Source: Bacillota bacterium
GTDB taxonomy: Bacteria > Bacillota > Clostridia > Acetivibrionales > DUMC01
NCBI GenBank assembly: GCA_013314855.1
Contig: JABUEW010000042.1
Span: 1-32,671, forward strand
Length of the DNA: 32,671 nucleotides
Direction: 5' to 3'
Below the pieces are notes generated by a model, which made no database searches, was not told the origin of the DNA, and saw only the letters and a list, made by a program, of their open reading frames with translations. Each line of letters opens with the position of its first letter. The first letter of the stretch is position 1. Both the position numbers and the translations under genes were made by a program. Positions 7,801-14,088 of the stretch are shown here, in pieces.

Positions 7801-10006
7801 TCATTGTATCTCTCGGGAAAACCATGACATTGCTGTAAGAATAAATTTCCTCTTCCTCTGCTTTTGCGTTGTTAATATTTATGTTTAGAGTGAGAGGATG
7901 CCATGAATTAACGGTAGATAAAGGTATTATATCCAAACCGGCTTTACCATTTTCATCACAAACTATATTTCCTTCTTTACGGGTATCCCAGGTAGTGTAG
8001 TACGAGTATCTTAAGTCCATACCTGATACGGGTGAGCCTTCAAAAAAGCTGGCCTGGATATCCACACTTAACTTTTCCCACTCGAACATTACTTTTTTAT
8101 CCGGAGTAATATCAACCTTATAGGCAGGTTTTGTGTATTGTCTTACGTCAAAATATTTCTGAATAACTGTTTCATCTCCCAATTTAAGCCGGATAAAATA
8201 ACTGCCCGGATTAAGATTGGACAGTTCCATGCTGCTTTTGAAAGTGCCAGCCTCGGATATGTCTATTTCCCTGCTTAAAATCTCCGATAAGGTTGAATTT
8301 TCCATATAAGCATAGTCTGTCCCATATGTATACTCTGCACGATGTAAATAAAGTGTGCCCTTAGAAGGTAAATCCCCTCCAATTCTCGGCCTTACTATGC
8401 CCCAGATTTGTACAGTGTCATCAGGGAGGTATAAACCTCGATCAGTGTACAGGTATGTCCAATACTTTAGTGCACTTTTGGAAACGGAATAATTGTAATC
8501 AAAATATTGCCAGGTATAATATGAAAGAGGTGCCAGGAAAACCGGGCCATCATCTTTCGAAATAGTAAAGAACAACATCTGGTTTTCTGGGCTCTTTAGG
8601 GCTTTCAACTCATTCGAGTCCTTGAATACCTTCTCCGGTATTACTGCAACACCATCCTTACCGGTTTTTACCGGCTGAATTTTATCAGATGTCAAAGATG
8701 TCTGTGATGTCTGTGATGTCTGAGATGTTTGAGGTGTTTGAGATGCCTGAGATGTCAGAGGTACCAAGGATATCGAAGCTCCCTCCACCGGCTTACCAGT
8801 GCTGGAACTGTTAACCCATACAAGGCTTTCATGTGACCCTGCCATAACATATACAGCCATATCATTTACCTGAATATGAGTTTGATATGTTGCATTTTTA
8901 GATTTTACGCTTATCAGGTAGTGACCTTCCGACAAATTTGAAGGGAATACTATAAAACTTCCGTACCAGTAGTTACCGCTATTATTTATAACTCTGGTGC
9001 TGAATTCACTTATCTTTTGCAGCTTGCTGGTATCAAACTTGAGGCTGCTGTTTCTGATGAATACTCGATAAGCAGGCGTGTCATATTGCTTCAGGTTTTC
9101 CAGCAAATCATCCACATTTGAATATTTATATACCTCTACTGAAATATCCTGGTCTTTAAAGTCCTGGCTTGCATATACCTCAAGTATGGGCTCAACCTGT
9201 GGGGTAAAGTTATAAAGTATGTCTGTAAAACTGAGGTACTCAGTGTTTTCCTGTTCAGGTGATTTGCGTGTCTCAAATGTAAAAGTATAATCTTCGGGGA
9301 GGGTTTCATCACTACCCTTAAGCCTCAGTCCTTTTTTTACAGTAACAGTATATATGGTACCATAATCCAGCTTTTCCGGCATAAAGACTACTGTTTTGCG
9401 GTACTGTTGGAATCTTCCGTTGACTTTGGGTGTTATTTCGAAATATTGTTCAATGTTTTCCACACCTTCATGAGTAAAGCTTAATTCTATGCCTGAATCT
9501 ACAGGTACATAGGTGCTTCGGTCACGAGGCAATGTTCTGACCAGTCCAAATGATGTTTTTGTTTGAAACGCCCATGAATAATTGTAACCGGATGTTAAGC
9601 TGATTTTATAGATAGTGTTGGGTTTTAGAGCATTACTAAAATTGATGTGAAATTCCTTATCCGAAACCTCTTTAATCTCATAAGCCTGCTGCGGAGTGAT
9701 GGTTAAAGCTTTTTGAAAAAACGATTTGGATTGTTTATTTTCACATAGAATTTTAAAATCGGAATTTACATCAACTCCTGTGCTGTCTGCCACCATTGGA
9801 ACAATGTCAATAGCACCATCAATTTTTAAATAGAGATTGTCATTATTACTGTCAGCATAAGTATCTCCCTGACTATATGACGAAGAAGTCCTGCCGGACA
9901 GCAGATTTGGTATTACCAATGAAGTTATTATAAGTATGGAAATAACAGTGATGACGGCAACACTGATGACTAATTTTTTGTTTTTAAACATATCTTTAAG
10001 ATTCAT
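4805..10006 (-). CDS. Alpha-2-macroglobulin family protein, membrane-anchored, lacking the thioester cysteine
   Basis: The 1733-residue protein starts with one transmembrane anchor (about residues 11-34) and then has Ig/MG-like beta domains that project outside the cell. Family marks are an MG domain with YTDRGLYLPDDTVQIWGIVR near residue 520, the bait-region core (EYRPGDTVQLEIDVKDAQGN, then VNLSVVDEAFFAV) near residues 990-1035, and the A2M core KTSFKLPDNLTSWRITFQG near 1085-1100, followed by the helical thioester-domain region and a C-terminal receptor-like beta domain. Where thioester members have a CxEQ motif, this one reads SWGERVDQKLS (W1296-S1305), so covalent trapping is not possible. 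Bacterial A2Ms are thought to protect the periplasm or envelope from proteases; PbpC, the usual partner in Gram-negatives, is absent. ATG 10006 has a well-spaced GGGGGA. It is the first gene of an operon with the Memo-like gene. Confidence 0.85.
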   Translation of the reverse strand: MNLKDMFKNKKLVISVAVITVISILIITSLVIPNLLSGRTSSSYSQGDTYADSNNDNLYLKIDGAIDIVPMVADSTGVDVNSDFKILCENKQSKSFFQKALTITPQQAYEIKEVSDKEFHINFSNALKPNTIYKISLTSGYNYSWAFQTKTSFGLVRTLPRDRSTYVPVDSGIELSFTHEGVENIEQYFEITPKVNGRFQQYRKTVVFMPEKLDYGTIYTVTVKKGLRLKGSDETLPEDYTFTFETRKSPEQENTEYLSFTDILYNFTPQVEPILEVYASQDFKDQDISVEVYKYSNVDDLLENLKQYDTPAYRVFIRNSSLKFDTSKLQKISEFSTRVINNSGNYWYGSFIVFPSNLSEGHYLISVKSKNATYQTHIQVNDMAVYVMAGSHESLVWVNSSSTGKPVEGASISLVPLTSQASQTPQTSQTSQTSQTSLTSDKIQPVKTGKDGVAVIPEKVFKDSNELKALKSPENQMLFFTISKDDGPVFLAPLSYYTWQYFDYNYSVSKSALKYWTYLYTDRGLYLPDDTVQIWGIVRPRIGGDLPSKGTLYLHRAEYTYGTDYAYMENSTLSEILSREIDISEAGTFKSSMELSNLNPGSYFIRLKLGDETVIQKYFDVRQYTKPAYKVDITPDKKVMFEWEKLSVDIQASFFEGSPVSGMDLRYSYYTTWDTRKEGNIVCDENGKAGLDIIPLSTVNSWHPLTLNININNAKAEEEEIYSYSNVMVFPRDTMIEVNASSKNQAGLIEVKTNRIELEKLKTQSDFWYNVDQYRGDTTDIPLKIRIYKQHWDREEIGQYYDFINKKVQKKYRYFEVKNLLQEFSANTLNGKYSYEFPIEENENYIIEVESVDSRQKSIVETVYLYRYAQPQDGNIDRYSINTENNNAKFKLGDTVSLAVKKNNLELPAMPNNRFLYMTLKNGILSYTVVSEPNFNFNFTKDYIPNIYVKAVYFDGKNVFDAGNKLIGYDYKEKELKIDVKTDKQEYRPGDTVQLEIDVKDAQGNPCISEVNLSVVDEAFFAVYNQQVDTLAALYQYCFNSGILSEYLSYKPLNINFGAPEMGGEGGTQSVRFIFKDNAFFGTIKTDNNGKGKTSFKLPDNLTSWRITFQGVAYQKTSDDLKAGSGKINIPVKLPFFVDVIFNNVFMDGDTVAISARSFGTHLESDKKVEYTVLLEKKADISKDSKQKYTDEKTNQADKKTYQAEGIGNSLTNIELGKLEEGYYSVTVSAKQGKYNDAIKRDFKVVKSLLEASKLEYYKLTDSLKPAGGKSLTTLSFYNEGTSTYYNSLLSLLYSWGERVDQKLSGKIASELIKKHYGDGEEMRWVENPEDYQLESYQQYDGGIALLPYDSSNPEITAKISSLNNSISYDLFDKTAMKWYFYKTLENTNVTAEDAAASLWGLAALNEPVLIDIENLLNADLQSDTHPDELSNIGIKEKLYLGIALAELGSLNEARNVYNDIINQHGVTNSPYVYIDSKAGRDDTIELTSLCSVLAAKINAPEKDDLFKYVQDNSTRYILNNIERLIYVTHMTPDTNQAGSFTVEVNGRKENVSLDKNKVFKLVLTPEALQNIKFSNITGDVSVTSSYTAPITDFAEDANELVKIKRMYSVDGATQSSFNQSQLIKITLEPEFSETAPDGYYEITDILPAGLRYVSAANQFDQKWYPVERNGQKVVFGFYYNKNSKYRERSISYYARAVTPGQFTADYTYMKHSLSDICGFAEKVQVEIKKVGE
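8687..8760 (-). repeat. 9-bp tandem repeat encoding Thr-Ser-Gln units
   Basis: Degenerate 9-bp units of the type GATGTCTGT (plus strand) repeat about eight times inside the alpha-2-macroglobulin gene. On the coding strand they give a run of SQT/TSQ triplets near residues 417-440. The unit length keeps the frame, so it can expand or shrink without breaking the gene. Confidence 0.75.
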
Positions 10007-10043
10007 AAAATCCCCCGTTCCGCTATATTCGTCTTATATAGCT

Positions 10044-10072
10044 ATCATACTATTATTAAGACTATTCTTCAA
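10044..10072 (-). promoter_or_regulatory. Promoter of the alpha-2-macroglobulin/Memo operon
   Basis: Reading the minus strand, TTGAAG (10072-10067) and TATGAT (10049-10044) are exactly 17 bp apart and end 37 bp before the ATG. This gives the operon its own start site, separate from the tetR gene 164 bp upstream. Confidence 0.6.
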
Positions 10073-10170
10073 TGGTAATTGTTCCAATTTTTAACTTGTA
10101 CAACTCAGGGTGTTTTCTTTTTGTTGTATTTTGTGTATAAGGAAATTAATCTGTTCGCACCACTTTTATT

Positions 10171-10740
10171 TTACTTTTCCATTAAACCGGAAAATATTAC
10201 TTTAAACATGGAATCTCTTATTTCTGTCAGCTCATACTTGTCTTTATTCTTAAGATAATATTTGCATGAACTGTCAAGCATACCTATTATGCCTGCCGCA
10301 ACCAGTTCATAATTTGCAGGAACTATTATTCCGTATTTATTACCTTCTTTCAGCAAATTCGCAATAAACTTTAAATACCTTTCCTTCAGTTGGGTAATTT
10401 CCGAGATGATTTCTTCATCCAGACCGCTTGTAATCTCATTTAGAAAAATAGTGGCAAGTTCGCTATACTGCAAGTATAAATCAATATTTTTATCCAACAC
10501 TCTTTTTAGTTGCTCATTAATGGGCAGATTACTATTAATCTCTTTTTGAACCTCATTTATTATAAAATCCAATCCTTCTGTTACCAGCGCTTTAAATAAT
10601 TCGGCCTTACTGGGAAAGTTATAATAGAGAGTACCTTTTGCAACCCCTGCGGCATTAGCTATTTCATCCATGCTGGCCTTATGGTAGCCTGATTTTGAAA
10701 AAACCGATACTGCTGCATCTAATATTTTTTGTCTACTCAA
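10171..10740 (-). CDS. TetR/AcrR-family transcriptional regulator
   Basis: The product of about 189 residues has a classical TetR N-terminal helix-turn-helix domain: ILDAAVSVFSKSGYHKASMDEIANAAGVAKGTLYYNFPSKAELFKAL (quoted in parts: SMDEIANAAGVAKG is the HTH, TLYYNFPSK the recognition-helix end). The C-terminal ligand and dimer domain is helical and not recognisable as to ligand. The frame opens at GTG 10749, but AGGTGAT at 10751-10745 overlaps that codon and is correctly placed for TTG at 10740, so I chose the TTG start. A perfect palindrome upstream (10836-10849) is the likely operator and implies autoregulation. The gene reads toward the alpha-2-macroglobulin operon, which has its own promoter. 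No efflux pump or other obvious target lies nearby. Confidence 0.88.
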   Translation of the reverse strand: MSRQKILDAAVSVFSKSGYHKASMDEIANAAGVAKGTLYYNFPSKAELFKALVTEGLDFIINEVQKEINSNLPINEQLKRVLDKNIDLYLQYSELATIFLNEITSGLDEEIISEITQLKERYLKFIANLLKEGNKYGIIVPANYELVAAGIIGMLDSSCKYYLKNKDKYELTEIRDSMFKVIFSGLMEK

Positions 10741-10835
10741 AACAATCACCTGCCGTTAACATATGAATTTACCTCAATTATTGGCTAAATTTATTCCAAT
10801 TATTTATTGACCTTGTTCACAAAAATAGTTATTTA

Positions 10836-10849
10836 ACTGACCGGTCAGT
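10836..10849. promoter_or_regulatory. Probable TetR operator (perfect 14-bp palindrome)
   Basis: ACTGACCGGTCAGT is a perfect palindrome 87-100 bp upstream of the tetR frame. TGACCGGTCA cores are typical of TetR/AcrR-family operators. I found no second copy in the window. Confidence 0.65.
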
Positions 10850-10902
10850 ATAAATAATGTCAGTGTAATTGTAATATAGAAGTTCCAGCATGTCAATAAA
10901 AA

Positions 10903-10949
10903 GATTTGTTATGTGATTTGTTATAATTATGATTTGTTATAATGTGATT
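10903..10949 (+). repeat. Tandem GATTTGTTATAAT repeats forming overlapping -10 boxes
   Basis: GATTTG occurs at 10903, 10915, 10931 and 10946, and the first three continue as TTAT or TTATAAT. Two copies create extended -10 elements (TATAAT at 10922-10927 and 10938-10943), and the last copy runs straight into the operator at 10950. The region reads as a duplicated promoter module. The rest of the 549-bp stretch 10750-11298 holds the TetR palindrome, two LacI-type operators, a second promoter and a hairpin; no gene is visible. Confidence 0.5.
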
Positions 10950-10963
10950 TGCAAACGGTGTCA
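10950..10963 (+). promoter_or_regulatory. LacI-family operator 1 (upstream copy, glycosidase operon)
   Basis: TGCAAACGGTGTCA is one of six near-identical sites in the window. It begins 6 nt after the TATAAT at 10938-10943, so a bound repressor would cover the start site. It also differs at only one position from the CcpA cre consensus. Confidence 0.7.
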
Positions 10964-11115
10964 TAAGAAAGAGGCGAAAGTATAACGCAGAAATGCAGGG
11001 AAAAGGTGAGACAAAGATAAAACAAATAAAACATCTCTCTCAGAACATGATATTTCCTTGCTGCACCTTGCTCATATAAAAATTTTAAAAGGTTATTTTA
11101 TTTTTATATCGTATA

Positions 11116-11124
11116 TGTTATAAT
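11116..11124 (+). promoter_or_regulatory. Extended -10 promoter of the glycosidase operon
   Basis: TGT followed by TATAAT (11119-11124) is a perfect extended -10; the -35 region is poor. The operator at 11131 starts 6 nt downstream. A start near 11131 gives a leader of about 165 nt. Confidence 0.55.
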
Positions 11125-11130
11125 AATATC

Positions 11131-11144
11131 TGCAAACGATGTCA
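11131..11144 (+). promoter_or_regulatory. LacI-family operator 2 (start-site copy, glycosidase operon)
   Basis: TGCAAACGATGTCA overlaps the predicted transcription start of the operon that begins at 11299. Its centre is 181 bp from operator 1, a distance compatible with repression by looping. Confidence 0.75.
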
Positions 11145-11162
11145 GGAAATTATTTAAAATTT

Positions 11163-11208
11163 GTTTGCGTGAACACTCTTGACTTCAGTCATGAGATGAA
11201 ACGCAAAC
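11163..11208 (+). other. Extended hairpin in the 5' leader of the glycosidase operon
   Basis: GTTTGCGT (11163-11170) pairs with ACGCAAAC (11201-11208). Inside lie a symmetric 5x5 purine-rich internal loop, CTC/GAG, a T-T mismatch, and TGAC/GTCA closed by a TTCA tetraloop. No T-run follows, so it is not an intrinsic terminator. It may be a structured leader RNA element, or in DNA form a dyad for a second regulator (it contains GCAAAC on both arms). Confidence 0.5.
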
Positions 11209-11298
11209 TACTTGATTATTATTTAATATAACAGCTTAGTTGCAAAGAAAGAAGAATGAAAATTTACTAAATTTTAATATATAAGGGGGATTGTATGT

Positions 11299-14073
11299 AT
11301 GGCAATAGGATTTCCACAGGAAGATAATATCAGAGCAGTAGAGTTCCCACATTTTCCTACCAGACAACAAGCTGTAATCTGGAGAAATTGGGGAATGGTT
11401 CCCGTTGAACGGTTAGCTCAAGTATTAAAGACCGATGAACGAAACATTTTAAATCTTGCAGAAGATATGGGTTTAGTTATCCCGCCCAGTATTAATAAAT
11501 ATTGGCTGGAGAGGGGTTACATTACAATTATACGGGCAAACTGGCACTTGCTTACATATAAACAGATACTTACACTTTTAGCATGGAGTGATGAAAAACT
11601 GAAATATACACTCAAAGAAGATGACTTCCTGTACATAAAACTAGGCTCTTTCAAACCTGATTTAGATGAAGTGACATACAGGCCTCTTTCTATTGAAGAA
11701 AAAGAACGAACAAAGGAGATTAGAGAAATACTGGCAAAACACTTTCCACAAAAACAGTTTACGGATATGGAGGCCTTTGATTTCCTAAATAGATTTATTT
11801 TAGATAAAGACTTTGACAAAGGTACAGATTTAAATCTACAAAAGGATAATACTAGGGTTAATACTTTCATTAGCAGGTTTCAAAAAATAATGGGAAATAA
11901 TTGGCGAATTAGGCTGGCAAGGGCTTCAGAAAATGGCAACAATAATAATGAAAATAATAATGATGAAAAAAATAATGAAATAGTCCTTGACATTAAAACA
12001 GATCCGAATCTTAAGTCAGAGAGCCATACAATAGAAATTAACCATAACAAAGTATATATAACAGCTGTAGATGAAGTGGGTCTTCTAAGAGGATTACAGT
12101 GGGTTGCTAAAGAAGTGGACGCAAATGGATGCTTATCAATTAAAAAAGGTATAATTAAACGTAAAACTCGTTTTGATTTGAGATACATTTATTCTTACTT
12201 TGCGGTTTATGGAGATCCCCTTTTGGACCCGGAAATCAATCCTTATCCTGATGGCTTGCTTTCCTGCCTTTCGGAACTTGGTATTAACGGTATATGGCTC
12301 CAAGGCGTACTATACAGTCTTGTTCCATGGAAAAAAGCACCGGAATTATCAACAGGCTGGGAAAAGAGGATAGAAGGGCTTAGGAATATTGTTAAAAGAG
12401 CAGGAGATTATGGTATCGGGGTATATTTGTATCTTAATGAGCCCAGGGCAATGCCGGAGGAATTCTTTAAGGAGCATCCTGAATGGAAGGGTTCCACTTT
12501 TCATGGATTAACATCCCTTTGTACCTCACATGAGGATATTCAAGATTATCTTCGGACCGGAACAGCAAGATTGTTTAGTGAGGTTCCCGACTTGGCTGGT
12601 GTTTTTACAATAACCATGTCGGAAAATCATACCAACTGTTACTCTCATACTTTTGCCGGGAACAAACCTGATTGCCCTATCTGTTCGAAGCGCTCACAAG
12701 CTGAGGTAATTGCTGAAGTAAACAATTTAATTGCTGAAGGTGCACACAGTATAAAACCTGACGCCCGGGTAATAGCCTGGACATGGGGATGGCATCCCCA
12801 GTGGTCTGATGAAGCTATTTCTTTGCTAAATGATAATGTAATGGTAATGTGTACCAGTGAAGAGGCAATGCCTACAAATATTTCCGGTGTTAAAGGAGAA
12901 GTTATTGACTATACTATGTCGATACCCGGACCTGGGGAAAGGGCTGTAAGAAATTGGAGAAAGGCAGCTGCTTTAGGCCATAAAACAGTTGCAAAAGTTC
13001 AGTTTAACAATACCTGGGAATGCTCTGCAGTACCATATTTACCAGTAATGGATTTAGTTGAGAAGCATATTAACAATCTAAGTAATTCAGGTGTAAATGG
13101 ATTGATGCTAAGCTGGACTTTAGGTGGATATCCATCTCTAAACTTAGAATTTGCTTCACAACTCTACTGGGAAGAAGAAATAATATATTTAGATCCACCT
13201 GCTAGTACCGGAGCACCAGTTACGAATGATGGCTCATCAATAGATACAGAACATACAGAATATCAAGAAAATGCAAGACTTCAGTTTGCCATACAAAAAT
13301 TTGGAGAAAAAGCAGCTCCTTACATTGTAAAAGTCTGGAGTACTTTCAGCAATGCCTTTAGGGAATTTCCATTCAATATAGGGGTTGTTTATACTGCGCC
13401 TCAGAACTACGGGCCCATGAACCTTTTATTCGAAAAGCCCACAGGATACAGAGCTACAATGATAGGATACCCCTATGATGACCTTGAAAGGTGGCGTTCA
13501 ATTTATCCGGAAGACATATTTGAAGAGCAGTTCCGCAAGCTGAGCGAAAAGTGGAAGGATGGGCTTGAATTTATAAGCAAGGCGAAATCAAGTATTAATA
13601 AGAATGATAATGATAGTAACAATGATAATGATAGTGATAATAACAATGACAGTGATGATGACAGCAGCAATGCTAATGGTATTAATAGTGCCTATGCCAT
13701 AAGGTTAAATTATATAAATGAACTGGAGTCCGTATCCTCTGCCGCATACTGCCACTTCAGAAGCACATACCTTCAAATTAAATTTGTGCGGTTGAGGAAT
13801 AAATTATTGCAGGCAGAAGGACTGGATGGAGCTAATCAGGCAGGAGAAGCGGTGAACATCCCGCTTACCGGCATTATAGATGAAATTATAAGTGTAATTG
13901 ATGAAGAAATAGAACTGGCAAAAATGCTTTATGGTATTGTAAAACGGGACTCCAGGATAGGTTATGAAGCCAGCAACCATTATTATTATACACCACGGGA
14001 TTTGCAGGAAAAGGTTATTAACTGCGAGTATCTACGCAAAAAATATCTAAACTATTACGCAAAAAATAATTGA
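11299..14073 (+). CDS. Large unclassified glycoside-hydrolase-like protein (TIM-barrel, GH20-like architecture)
   Basis: The 924-residue protein has no signal peptide. Residues 1-130 form a helical region with two HTH-like repeats (PVERLAQVLKTDERNILNLAEDM and LTYKQILTLLAWSDEKLKYTL, each given in part). Residues about 230-275 look like the alpha/beta domain that precedes the barrel in GH20-type enzymes (DEVGLLRGLQWVAKE). The likely barrel runs from about 290 to 640, with strands such as GINGIWLQG, a candidate acid residue E442 in TITMSENH, and a CPIC pair (C459, C462). The rest is helical. Two Asn/Asp-rich tracts (about residues 209-229 and 767-795) interrupt it. ATG 11299 is 8 nt after GGGGGA. 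First gene of a LacI-controlled operon, 15 bp before the next. I cannot assign a CAZy family or substrate; the glycosidase call is inference. Confidence 0.6.
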   Translation: MAIGFPQEDNIRAVEFPHFPTRQQAVIWRNWGMVPVERLAQVLKTDERNILNLAEDMGLVIPPSINKYWLERGYITIIRANWHLLTYKQILTLLAWSDEKLKYTLKEDDFLYIKLGSFKPDLDEVTYRPLSIEEKERTKEIREILAKHFPQKQFTDMEAFDFLNRFILDKDFDKGTDLNLQKDNTRVNTFISRFQKIMGNNWRIRLARASENGNNNNENNNDEKNNEIVLDIKTDPNLKSESHTIEINHNKVYITAVDEVGLLRGLQWVAKEVDANGCLSIKKGIIKRKTRFDLRYIYSYFAVYGDPLLDPEINPYPDGLLSCLSELGINGIWLQGVLYSLVPWKKAPELSTGWEKRIEGLRNIVKRAGDYGIGVYLYLNEPRAMPEEFFKEHPEWKGSTFHGLTSLCTSHEDIQDYLRTGTARLFSEVPDLAGVFTITMSENHTNCYSHTFAGNKPDCPICSKRSQAEVIAEVNNLIAEGAHSIKPDARVIAWTWGWHPQWSDEAISLLNDNVMVMCTSEEAMPTNISGVKGEVIDYTMSIPGPGERAVRNWRKAAALGHKTVAKVQFNNTWECSAVPYLPVMDLVEKHINNLSNSGVNGLMLSWTLGGYPSLNLEFASQLYWEEEIIYLDPPASTGAPVTNDGSSIDTEHTEYQENARLQFAIQKFGEKAAPYIVKVWSTFSNAFREFPFNIGVVYTAPQNYGPMNLLFEKPTGYRATMIGYPYDDLERWRSIYPEDIFEEQFRKLSEKWKDGLEFISKAKSSINKNDNDSNNDNDSDNNNDSDDDSSNANGINSAYAIRLNYINELESVSSAAYCHFRSTYLQIKFVRLRNKLLQAEGLDGANQAGEAVNIPLTGIIDEIISVIDEEIELAKMLYGIVKRDSRIGYEASNHYYYTPRDLQEKVINCEYLRKKYLNYYAKNN
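11928..11985 (+). repeat. AAT-rich codon repeat (Asn tract) in the glycosidase-like gene
   Basis: A run of AAT/AAC/GAA codons gives an Asn/Glu-rich insert at about residues 211-229, between the helical N-terminal region and the GH20-like alpha/beta domain. It looks like a trinucleotide expansion in a linker. Confidence 0.7.
13591..13685 (+). repeat. AAT/GAT codon repeat (Asn/Asp/Ser tract) in the glycosidase-like gene
   Basis: Repeated GATAATGATAGT-like units give an Asn/Asp/Ser-rich segment at about residues 765-795, between helical blocks of the C-terminal region. All units are multiples of three bases, so the frame is kept. Confidence 0.75.
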
Positions 14074-14088
14074 ATTGGGGGAGTTAAT

